The translations under genes were made by a program, and so were the position numbers. This document shows, piece after piece, positions 32,741 through 43,800 of a stretch of 64,000 bases of DNA (its first letter is position 1; each line of letters starts with the position of its first letter). The DNA is taken from NCBI GenBank assembly GCA_007449985.2, contig VIIQ02000064.1, positions 62,001-126,000 of the forward strand, written 5' to 3'. The DNA comes from Desmodesmus armatus. Taxonomy: Eukaryota; Chlorophyta; Chlorophyceae; Sphaeropleales; Scenedesmaceae. Under the pieces are notes generated by a model. It searched no databases. It was not told the DNA's origin and was given only the letters and a program-made list of their open reading frames with translations.

Positions 32741-34571
32741 ATGTATGGTGGCCATACAATGCACCAGCAACAGTTCATGCATGCTGGGTACCAGCACCAG
32801 CACCACCACCAGCCCCCTCAACAGCAGCTCGTAGGTGAGTAGTTTGTAGTCTTGCTCCGACCCATCTAGTTAGGCAGCAGCACCGCCTCTCATTGCCACG
32901 TATGGTATGCTTGCAGCATGCAGCTAGCTGCAGTCCATGAGTCAGCAGTAGCACCTGGTGCAGCAGCTGCATGCCATGCCTCGTTCCCCCGCTACTGGAC
33001 AAAAGTAGCGTGGTTACATCCTGTCAAGACGTCATGTGTGCCATTTGCGCTGCAGTGGTCGACCCTCGCTTCTGCTTGCCCCAGCAGACGGTGCTGGTCA
33101 TGCAGGAGCAGCTTGGCGCCTTCAGGAACGACAACTTCAGCATCACAGACGGACATGGCCAGCCCTTCTTCAACCTGCAGGCAGCAGCGATGAGCTTTAG
33201 CGGTTCTAGGCAGCTGCTGGACGTGTACAACACCCCAGTACTGCTGATGAAGAAAAAGACGCCCTCTCTGAGGGGCTCGTGGCTGTTGCACAGGGCCTCA
33301 GATGGGGTGCGTGTGGCTACAGTGCGCCCTTCTACCTTCTCTTTCACTCCATGTGAGTTGCTGGTGTGCTGCGCTACCCAGTATCCAGCAGCTTGGCTAC
33401 GTTTTGTTAGGCTAGTGCAGGAGCTGGATGTAGTTGAGTGAGAAACAGGGCAGGAGCAAACGCAGGTCACAGTGTGGTTTCATACTGCATTCTGTGTTGC
33501 TATCTAGTGCTACATAGGCAGCGTGGCCATGCGGTAATTCTGCTTTCGAAGGGAGGGAGGGTCACGTCCTCCTGCAGCAGTTCATCTCATCACTGCTTTG
33601 CTGGGTGGGATACAGTGTGGACACTGTGTGGATTGATGCATGGAGTGCTGACCCCCTCTGTGTGTTGCTGCTGCAGCCATCAAGGTGTTCCTGAATGATG
33701 GCGATGAGGAGGCAGACTTCCTAGTGCAGGTACGTGCCACTGGGGACGGCTGTGCACACCTCAAATAGTTGGTTGGCCTCATTGATGCTTCATTGATGCT
33801 TGATACCAACATGCATGTAGACATCATACGCACTGTTGCAGCCTGTCTAAACTGAAGCAGCACTGCGCACCAGCTGATATTATTGCAGCAGGGTCTTCAG
33901 CAGCACCAGAGGCAGCATGCGATAAAGAGAGCAGACACCCGAGCTGCTGATGGTTGCGGCTGACTTGACTGTGTCTCACCGTTTTGCTCTGTCCTGCTGC
34001 AGGGTGATTTCAGGGCCAAGAAGTTTGACATTGTACATGTCATTCGTGGCAAGGGCCAGCGCGTGATTGCCAGTGTCAAGAAGGAGAGCCGGTTCTCCAG
34101 TGGTACTGCGTTCCTCATGTAAGCCAGCAGAGCATGGCGACAGTGTGACACGGTGTGGCCACATAGTGTGACTACAGTTCATATTTGCACAGCTTGGCAG
34201 ATGTCTGGTGGCTGTAACCGTTGTGCGTGCTGCTTGCATTGCAGAGCAGTACACATTTGCAATTGATGATCCTGCATGCATCAGCAGGGGTGTGGGGCGG
34301 AACAGCAGATGTGCTGAATGGCTTGTGCCAGGAATCAGGCAGAGGGCTTGAGCTGTTGTACACGAACATTGCTATCTGATCATGGCAGGAATCTCTATAT
34401 GTTGCTTATCAACCCTCATAAACCCTGTTGTTGTGTGTTGCCTGCTACAGGAGCATGGTGGCGTCTGATACCAACAAGTACTTTGTGACGATCGAGGCAG
34501 GAGTGGACGCTGCCTTTGTAGTGGCACTGGCAACGCTGTGTGATGAGATGTTCCATGACCAACAAGGTTGA
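32741..34571 (+). CDS. LURP-one-related (LOR) protein 2, tandem paralogue
   Basis: Exons 32741-32834, 33056-33352, 33677-33729, 34003-34118 and 34451-34571 give 226 residues and end in TGA. Intron positions and phases equal those of the upstream copy, except that the last intron (FV|IAL in copy 1) is absent here (FVVALATL is continuous). The N-terminus is a His/Gln-rich leader (MHQQQFMHAGYQHQ) ahead of the barrel domain. Two blocks (33067-33151, 34015-34089) are identical to the upstream gene at every base, while neighbouring codons differ. The C-terminus is two residues longer (DQQG). The function is that of the family: a small Tubby-like barrel of unknown ligand here. Confidence 0.85.
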
Positions 34572-37130
34572 GATTGAGAGCTTCACTGAAGGCAGACCAA
34601 GCCTAGAAGCGGGATTGGGCAAGGCAACAGGTCATGGATTCTGCACGCTTCCGGTTTGTTGTGTTTCAGGCATGTGTTGATGCTGTGTGTTGGGGCAGGA
34701 TTGGGTTTGGTTGTCAAATTGCAGCGCGCGTGGGCGGCAGGCTGCTGTCTGTATCGGTACCTATGACATCATTATGCATGTTTGACAGGTGCACGTGTGA
34801 GTCTTATCAAAAGGTGTGGAGCAACCAGCATGTGTGTCGACAAGCAGCAGCAGCAACGCAGTGATGCAACGCAACCAGGCCATGGCTGGCATCAGTTGTT
34901 GGGGTTGCAGTGCCGCATGGCCTTCCAACTGCACAAGTTGGGATTCAACTGCACTACAGCATCATGTCAACTTCAAGGTCTCAGCCTTGAAATGGCCTCC
35001 AGCTGCAGTTTGTGCCACAGACGCAGTGACATGTAGGGGCATGTGCAGCTTGTTTAGCTGCTGTTTTGGAAGCTTCAGGTGTACAGTGTGTGTATTGGCG
35101 AATGGTATGTGATCGTTTGACAGTCGCCAAGGTCTGGGTTGTTGTGTGCGAGTTTCCAGACGGTGTGATGCATTGCATGGCGTGGCATTATTCCTGTTCC
35201 TTGGTGCCAGGCAGCCAGTGTTGACTCAACAGTCTGAGACTGGTGTGACAGTAACCCATCGAAGTTGTCAGCTGGACAACGGCAGTGAGGTGCTGGGCTG
35301 TGCCCATGCGGGTGTGGTTGCAGCACAAGTTGGCACATCCCGTCACACTGTGTGACAATTGTATGGGGATTTCTGCATCATTGTCGATAGTGCATTGACA
35401 ATGCATTGCTTGTAACATGTCCTCTGCTGGAAGCCTGCAGGCCGGCTTCTCAGTTGCCGAGCAATGTGGGGCAGTGGTGTGTAAAAGCTTGTCAAGCTTG
35501 AAACATGGCATGACTGAATCAAGCAAACTGTGTACATCAGTGAAGTGGCAGGGTTATCCAGACACAACCAACAGCAACAAGGGATCAGTCAGGTCCTGTC
35601 GGCAGCGTCCAATCTAGTCCCTATGCGGCTAGGGTGCAACACACATCAGCACAGCGGCCACTAGCCGCATTTGCACCTGCATATGCATCACTAACCACTT
35701 CTTTTCGTTGACAGACACCACAGCTTCAGCCTCTGCGATCTTACTACAACATCAGCACAGCGGCCACTGTTTCAATATTTGTCAAACACTGCTGGCACCA
35801 CTGGCCATGTGCACATGTACTTGTCGTGTGCAGCGTATTGAACAGCAGGCTGCTGTGTGTGTGTGTGTGTGTCATTTCTGTGTGTGTCATCAGTATCTTT
35901 GAAAGCAGGATGCATGTTCGACAGTATCTGATCTGGTGTGAGCAACCATCAGCAGCAGCAGCAGCAATGTAGTGATGCAACGCAATTAGGAGACGGCAGG
36001 CATCAGGTGTTGAGTTTGAGCGCCGCATGGCTGCCCAGCTGCGTAAGTTGGGTTCCTCTGTTTGCGCCATCTTCCAACTGCAACACAGCATGACTCTCAA
36101 ACTGACCGTCATGATGGTTGACAGTGACTGTGACCACAGGGTCAACATCAGCCTTGAGCTGGCAACCCAACTTCAAACCTGTGACAAGGACCCTACAGCC
36201 TGAGATGCTTGTTGCTGTTTCCGTAGGCTTGAATACATGTGCAAACCGTTGCTGTCATGTGGTTGGTGCTCTGCTGGCTCTCGCTGTGTGAGCTGTTGCG
36301 TTGTGTTCTGGAGTTGTGGCTTGGTACTTTGCAGCTACTTTGTAGAGACACGGTGCATTGCCTGGTGCAGCAACACCGTGGCTTCAGCCAGCCAGGCCAT
36401 TTGAGCACAAGCATGTGCTGTGAGATCCACTTGGCACTATTGTTAGCTGGGTGGGGTCAATGCAGTATTTGTTTCTCGCTGCTGCATACTTTTTGCTGCA
36501 TCAATGCATACGCAGCGTTGGTTGAAATTGCATGTGGCCATTCCTGACAAGCCCAGATTGGGTGTGCAGCTGCTCATCAAAATGAAACACTGGCGGTTAT
36601 TACTAACGCTGGTGGTCAGGCTTGCCGCCCTCCCTCACATAGCAATGATGATTGGAACTTGAAAATGTTACACATCAGTCCAGCAACTGCGCGCACACTG
36701 CAGCAAGTGCCAAGTGACATGAACACAAAAGATATCGCCCAGCCGGTTGTGCAACCCTGTTGTTGGTGGATCTGTCTCATGTCTTAGTTTTTGTCAGCAA
36801 TGGAGCAGATACACCAGAGCAACAATGCAACAGAAACACCAGGACAACAATAAACACTACCTTTGAATCCATGGCGCTGTGCCATACATGAGCAGCTGCT
36901 GTGTGCACAGCAGCACTTGCCCTCCAACCTGCAATTGGCAGCTGATGTGCCAGCTCGGGGAGGCAGAGTGTGCAGCGGTACTGGCACCCCCCCCCTCCTT
37001 GAACAACTCTGAAGAAGATACAGAGGGCCAAGGCGAGCAACCCTGCTCGTGGTCACAGCGCAGACAGCACCGCAGGCACCAGTCCCGCAATAGCCAAGCT
37101 GTGCTGGCAAGGACAGGAACTAGTCGTAAT
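34572..37130. other. non-coding stretch after the LURP pair
   Basis: No complete gene is visible. It contains a diverged duplicate (34818-34945 and 35938-36052), a (GT)n run near 35853-35870 and short decayed frames. The second duplicate has a 60-codon open stretch from the ATG at about 36026 (MAAQLRKLGSSVCAIFQLQH) to a TGA near 36203, resembling CRMAFQLHKLG of the first copy. Both could be remains of one gene fragment. Confidence 0.45.
34818..36052. repeat. diverged duplicate pair (34818-34945, 35938-36052)
   Basis: Both copies carry GAGCAACCA, a CAGCAGCAGCAA run, AGTGATGCAACGCAA, then GCCGCATGGC and AAGTTGGG in the same order and spacing, with substitutions and small indels. Confidence 0.6.
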
Positions 37131-37344
37131 GTGGAAGACTTGAAGCACTTCCTGTTGGAGTGCCCTGTACGATGATTTGCGCGCCGCTTGCCCGGCCTTC
37201 CCCCTGTCTGATGCTGTGGTACTGGACGACCCTGAATGTGTGCGATCAGTGTTTCAACATGGAGAGCAGTCTGCGTTGGCATACACTCTGTACAAGATGA
37301 AAGTGCGCCGGGCGCGCCTTCTTGGGCTGACTTTGGGTATCTGA
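37131..37344 (+). pseudogene. LINE-type reverse transcriptase C-terminal relic
   Basis: VEDLKHFLLECP ends at about 37166. A one-base register shift then leads to LYDDLRAACPAFPLSD and a tail RSVFQHGEQSALAYTLYKMK...LLGLTLGI before TGA at 37342-37344. The [DE]xxxHFLxxCPxYxxLR pattern is typical of the cysteine-rich end of non-LTR retrotransposon polyproteins. The upstream reverse transcriptase is not recognisable, so this is a 5'-truncated, frameshifted copy. Confidence 0.55.
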
Positions 37345-37540
37345 CCTGACCAGCCTTGAAGGGGTACTTCTTGGTGCTGCTGCCTGCTGGATCCTAGCTG
37401 TTTGCTTCCCACTTCTGTACAAGGTTGTCGTGTTGCCTCAGGATGTCAATGAAGTCTCCTTTGCTGTCTTGCGTTGAATCAGGCTACTATCTGGTGTAGG
37501 TGGTGCAAACCACTGACGGGGATCGGGGTTTTTCCCCACC

Positions 37541-37600
37541 TTAGTGTTTCAACCGGTTCAACCCTGGCAGGCAATGCCATTGATGTGTGGCGAATGTGTC
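37541..37600 (+). repeat. dispersed fragment related to 29895-29960
   Basis: TCAACCGGTTCAACC...GGCAATGCCA...GATGTGTGGCG, read as STGSTLAGNAIDVW. It is the plus-orientation copy of the fragment found inverted inside a LURP intron. Confidence 0.5.
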
Positions 37601-37727
37601 TGCGTGCAACATTTTCTTCCCAAATAGCGCGGTTGCAGATGCAGCTGACACCGGCCTACAGCCCTGCATGTCCCTCCACTGCTTGTACTTGCCGTGTGCG
37701 GCTTCCAAGCTGCTAAACACACGCTGA

Positions 37728-37905
37728 TTACATACTATCCTCACCCCCTGTTCCGTAGCCAAGCCTGCAACTCAGGGTTTGCTGATTGGTCTCAAGGAAG
37801 GTGTGCAGTGCACCTACTTCTAAGGCTGTTAGGGTGCTGCTGTTGTACAAGCGGTCATACAAGGCGAGTAGTGAAGGGTAGCTTGGCAGTAGGTCTGTCG
37901 GATGA
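37728..37905 (-). pseudogene. relic of a gene E-like exon
   Basis: Minus-strand reading DLLPSYPSLLALYDRLYNSS then EVGALHTFLETNQQTL aligns with gene E (DLLPRYNTLLAMYDAQYSSS ... ETGVLHRFLTANRLAF). The open frame reaches back to 38132 with an Ala-rich stretch, but no surrounding exons of the kind in gene E are present. Confidence 0.6.
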
Positions 37906-40690
37906 GCACACGGACACCTGTGTCCATCGCACCAGTGCCCGGCAACAGGGGCCCTCTGCAAAGGTGTTTTGCCAAGTGGCACTGCAATGCTCCTGAAGTC
38001 ACTTACGGTACAGTGTACGGTACAGGTTCTAGGCCCCCCTGCTGACAAGTGCGAGGGTGCGGCAGCAGCGGCTGCTTGTGCAGCTGCAAGTTTTAGTAAG
38101 ATCGCAGAGGCTGAAGCTGCCGTGTTTGTCAACGAAAAGAAGTGGTTAGTGATGCATGTGCATGTGCAGCTGAAGCTAGACGAGCTTTGGGGCCCCCCAA
38201 ACCCTTGCAGCTACAAGTTGTTGTGGCTGGCAAGGCTGCAAGCTAGCCGCAGTTACCAGACCCCCGGGGGCAATTTGCTGTTGCATATGCAACGGTGGCT
38301 GTAGCTGCGGAGAGAATCTAGCTGTCTCCCTGACTGTTGGGAACGCCTGCTGCAGCTGCTTCATTCAGCCCTCAATCAGCATGCGCTGTATTTTCAAGCT
38401 GTTCTTTCATGTCAAGCTGTTCTTTCTTGCAACCATTCAGCTGTTACAACCCGCGTCAGAACACTGCAGCATCACATCCTTGTTGTCCATACGCAGCCAG
38501 CCCGCTACATCACCAAGGCTCCGCTTTCATGGCAGCCCACAAATAGGACGTGCACGTGCACCTACATCGCCTGCGCGGTTGTCTGCGAGGCACACCAACA
38601 TGCATTGATCAGCCTGCCCTTGAAGCACCCAGGGTGGGGTTGCAAACCACCCAGTTGACGGCTCCTGGCTGAAGAATCAGCAACTGCCTCAACATCCAAC
38701 ACAACGACCAACTGCCTCAACAATCAACACAACGAATCTAAAACTCGGCATTCACCACTACTGTAACAGTTCAGCCAAAATGCAGCCACAAGCGTGCACC
38801 CACGAGAGATTTCCGCATGTATTTACGGTCCTGCCCGCTACAACTGCCATCCACGACCCTTCTCACCTAACACATGTCATGATGAAGCACACGGAAGCGG
38901 TCACACGGTTGGTGGGCACCTCAAACGCCCCGTCTGCACGTGCACATTCAAGTATGCATGCATTGTGTTGCACCCAAGCAACACTGCAGACCCTACCTTC
39001 TTTTGCAGGAGTGTTATCACGACGCCCGACACTGTGTCACAACGTGCGTCACGAACACCAGAAGGTTGCCAACACTGCCAACTGCCAGTGCCCGCCAGTG
39101 CCAGCCACAACACAAAGATGAACCCAAGCCATACCAGTCCAAAAAATCAACCAGCATATGGTTGCATAACCCCTGCCCAATTGGAGACCGAGGGGTTGTG
39201 CCCTTCACTTCAGAGTTGTCTTCCACCACCACCGGCATGCCCTCGCAAACATTGCCCTGCTCCTTTCAGACCCTCCCCCCCCCCCTCACCACCAACGCAC
39301 CACAGATGCCAGCACGATGCAATTGACTATGCTAATCAAGCTAGCAGTACACATGGGTGCAAGCGGCACGGAGCATGCATAGGCAAAGCCACCACCCTTC
39401 ATCAACCACAGGTTGCTAATACCAAAAACACCAGATGTGTTCAGACCCCTTCAGCACTTGCCAGACGAGCACGTCCAATGTGATCTACGTGGTATGCGCC
39501 CGACAAGGGAAATTGCACTCCAGCCCAACAAAAGTGTCCAGCATGCATCAGATGTCACACACAAGGTGCACCTTGTGCACGTGCAGCGGCCACACATCTT
39601 GGAGGATGACAGAGGCACAGACACACGGTGTGAACTGTACTGAACCCCTTTTTATGCACCAGCACGGCCCCCTTAAGGTCAAAGCTTTGACCCAATGAAG
39701 GCAAGGCAGTCCCCGTGAGCTCATCAGCAGCCTTCAGCGAAGGTTGTCACTCAAAACCGGCAAGGCTGGCAAGCAGTAAGCAAGTGACACCGTGTCGGAA
39801 GGGCCTTGCCTTATTCCCACACACAATCAAGCCGAGGAGATGTATATCCTGCAAAGCAACATGGTCACTGGCTCAACATGCCCCTTTCTGCAACAACTAC
39901 CGCACCATATGCCCTCCAGTGCATAGCTCAGCTCCCAACCCCATCGGAAGGCGTGGCAGGTAGGCGCAACACCAACATGACGGCAACCACAGGACGGATG
40001 CAACAGAAGTGAAAACACCGGCACACATCAAGTCGAAAGCAACCATTGTGAAAGCACTGGTGCCACATGGCCATACCACCACCAAGCCAGGGTGCCTTTG
40101 GCTGTAGACAACACACCCATGCTTCGTGTGCAACACAACAAGGTGACATGCTGATGCGTGCACTCAGCAAGCTGCCGAGCTTGTAGTAAAAGCAACACCC
40201 CACCGGATAACCCTTCACAACTGCCACGCGCTGCCTCTTAATGAGCCCCACCCAACAACCACACATGCCATATGCCTTGTTGTCTGGCCCAACATGCTGC
40301 TGATCAAACGCACCATGTGCAACCCAATGCGTTCGTGGCATACTGATTCCACGATGCACATATGTTCGCATGCCATGCAGGTTCCCTCCTGGACCCCTTC
40401 TCCCTCCCTTGCTCACCCCAAAGATGCGTCTTTGTGTAGCACACCACTAGCAGCAACAACCACTAGCACCACTCACCAAACCCATCTGCAAACATGCGCG
40501 CGGCATTTATCAAGCCGCAACACATCATACATGCAGGAGCACTCCGGCACAACCAACATGCCAAGTGGCATGCATTGTGTGTGTTTCCGCGTTGTGCACA
40601 CACAAATTGTGTGTATGTGCTTCAGCGCACACACGCCCAAGGCACACGTTTGGAACACATGGCCCAACCTCAAAAGCATGAGTCATCTCC

Positions 40691-40695
40691 TTACA
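40691..40695 (-). terminator. candidate TGTAA poly(A) signal of the subtilase
   Basis: TTACA on the plus strand, TGTAA in the sense of the gene, 145 bases after its TAA stop. Confidence 0.4.
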
Positions 40696-40839
40696 TCAGC
40701 ATTATGTGTGGGTTGTCACAGCACAACATGTGTGCACACACGCTGTCTCACCCATCACCCATCCTTCACACAGCCGTTGAAAGCAGACAGACATCTGCTT
40801 TCAGCGGCTGTTGCTGCCGCCATTGCTGCTGCCGCCTGT

Positions 40840-43800
40840 TTAGAACCTCACCAAGGGGAAGAAGATAGAGACTCGGGTGGTGTCTGTCACCTCAGCAGAG
40901 TCCTCCCTCTGATAGCCGATGTAACCCAGGTACCTATGTTTGGGTGTATGGTGGAGCGGACAAAAGAAACCCAAGGAGCGACGACACACCGCAGACAGCA
41001 ATCGCCTTCAGCTTGCAACAGAAAAAAAAACAGAAATAACACTTGCGTGCAAGATGCTGGCATGAGCAGTCAAGGCGCACTCTGTCAATGCGTGCTCGAG
41101 TTGTGTTTTGCAAGCCGTCCCTGTGTTTGTGCACAGCTACTCGGCATGCATGCACTGTAGCATCTGGTACAAACACACACGCAAGCACCCCACGACCCAC
41201 CACCCTCACCTGGTGGGAGGCCAAGACGTAGGGATGTTGATGTTGTTGAACGCAACACTGACAGCGCCGGTACCATAAGCCTCCACATCAACAGTACTGA
41301 AGGGAGACACTGTCATGAGACCAAGAGGGTCCTGTGGGTCAACATATGCCAACCTCCACATGTGCAGCTGAGCGTCAAACACGTTCACATCCCAATTGAC
41401 GGCATCAATGTAGAGCTCGTATTCGCCGGCTCGCAGGTTTGTCACTTCGATGAGGGTCGTATTCTGGTGTCCGCGCCTGGCCACAGCAATCTCCTCACCG
41501 TCTTTCGAGTACAGCTCCATGTCGAGAATGGCCTCCTGGTCGCCCAAAAACAAGCCAGCGGCAAAGAGCTCGACAGGCTCTGTGAGGATGAGGTTGTAGA
41601 TAGCGTAGGGTGGTTCCTCGTCGCTGCCTTCCATGGGCACTTGCACAACCTCCGCAGGCTGCAACCCGGTGCTGCGGAGTTTCACTGATGTGGGGCCCGC
41701 CGTCCTGATGCCGTAGTCGAACCTGAAGTCTGGCTGGGTGGGCACAGGGTCGATCAGCTCGGGGGCAAGCACAGCCCTGAAATTGACGGACACAGGGATG
41801 CGCACGGCATGGCCCTTGTCGGAGTACCACACCACCTGCAGACGAGAGACAATGAAGCGACAGCAAGATAGGGAGTGTTTGCGTTGACATGACATGCATG
41901 CAATTGGCGATACCATGGTAGAGGTGGCAAGCGGGGCTCCAAGCAGTGAACAAGCATGGGTAGGGTTGCCGTGTACTGTCACTGTGCCACACAACCACAC
42001 ACTTGTCTGGCTGACAGGGCTCATGTCAAAATCGCATGCAAGCGATCACTCCGGATCCGGCAACAAAAGTTGGTCCAGGATGGCAGCCCTCAGCACATCT
42101 CCCCACAAAAAACAACCAGCAATAACCTCCCCTGGCCAGTCTGATAATCGTTGAGTGGTGTGCCAGGCGTGGCCTTGACAGCCATCATCGTTGTCACAAT
42201 GATTGTCACGGTCTTGCTTTCCCCCTCAGACAGGGTCACCTCTGACGGCCACACGCTAATTGAAAAGCGGCTACCGGGTGCTGCGCTTGCCACGGCCTTG
42301 AAGGTCACAGGGCCATCTTCAGCACACACAGAGGTGAGTGTGCGCCGCACAATCAGGGTGTCGCCCACATTCCCAGAAACCCAGGGCCCGTTGATGTCGA
42401 AAGACACCTTGTCCGACGGGCATGTTGATGCCACCAGACGATCAAACCCGGCGTGCTCATCGCTGCCGTATCCCTCGTAGTGGCGGTCGGGTTTATTGTA
42501 GCCATACTCACTGACAGTGCTGCGCAGCTGGCGGGCCTTGACCTGTGCGGGTGTGACCTGTGCAGATGGGCACCTGCGGCACAAAGTGGTAGTGTTGTGA
42601 AATGACAGCAGGGGGCGTGCGGAGCAGATGCAAAGGCGTCAGACATGCCTTGGCAATCCTTGCGTAGCAAAGCAATACGCGTGATAGCTATCACAATAGG
42701 CACACATTCACTAAGCACATTTGCCGCGTTGCAAGCACACATGACCTAGACACCCAAGCAGCTAGTTCAGTTGTGCCCCAACTCACAGTCTCTCGCATGC
42801 CGGGTAGGCAAAGTGCGATTCCGCAGCACACAACAGGGTTTGCCAGTTGGTGCGAGACGATGTGATAACTGCATGATGGCACAGACAAGCAGCAACGGCG
42901 GCAGCAGCAGCAACAAGCACAGACTTCAGGCTGTTGTGGCTTGAAGAGTACCAGGCTGCAACAGGCTTTTGGAGCATTGCTGCGTTGCACGGCCAACCAG
43001 CAAGGTGCTACATGCTGCCGCAACAGGTGTTGCACCTGACACCCCGATGATCTGGTGCATACACCCCCCACCCCCCACACACACACACGCACAACTTGAT
43101 GATGGCTGTGTTGGGTCCTGTTTCAATCCCACTCAATCAACATACACACACGCGGCTCTCACCAAGGCCGGGGCTGAAGGCTGATGTGGGCTTGATGTGG
43201 CCAGCACCGAAGTCACGGGGTGTGCCAAACACAACGCCGGCAGTGTCACGCTGCACAACACACAGAGATCACAAGACAGGGCCACAACATCACAACATCA
43301 GTTTAGCAAGACTTGTTTTTTCCCTGTCGTGTTGGTGTTCTCCACACCATATGGCAACCAAGTATCCTGGTACCAGGCTGGCAGATACAGCACTAAACAT
43401 GCACACATGGCAGCGTTCAACCTTCCCAGCACGCTCACCGTGTAGGCTGTTGTCATCATTGCTGACTTGATTGTCATTGGGTTCCAGTGGGGGTGTGCGT
43501 CCTTGAGTAGCGCAGCCAGACCAGCCACGTGGGGGCATGCCATGCTGGTGCCTGCTTTGCCACGCCAACATTCACAACAGACAAAAACAGGCATGAGAGT
43601 AGGCAGGGAGCAGGAAACACAGCTGGTCTCTGCGATGTATCTATTGCTTGCTGGCTAGTGCTGGGGTGGGTGAAAGTCCCCACCCGTTTGTGATTGTATA
43701 TATGTCACGGACAAAGCAGGCAGCGACAAGCACAAGTGTCACAATGGCAGCTTCATAAACAACACCAAATCCCCAAGGTCAGACCTGGACACCCACCTGA

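Larger units (their letters stand above)
37345..40839. other. non-coding stretch downstream of the subtilase
   Basis: Apart from the relics at 37541-37905, no gene is supported. From about 38.4 kb the plus strand becomes visibly A/C-rich, as in the introns of the minus-strand subtilase. This suggests at least the lower part is its 3' UTR or transcribed flank. Confidence 0.4.

Noticed and set aside
38780..40870. Several plus-strand frames of 80-290 codons (His/Thr/Pro-rich).
   Set aside because: They have A/C-rich composition with no GC3 bias and no exon-like borders, and overlap each other in several frames.
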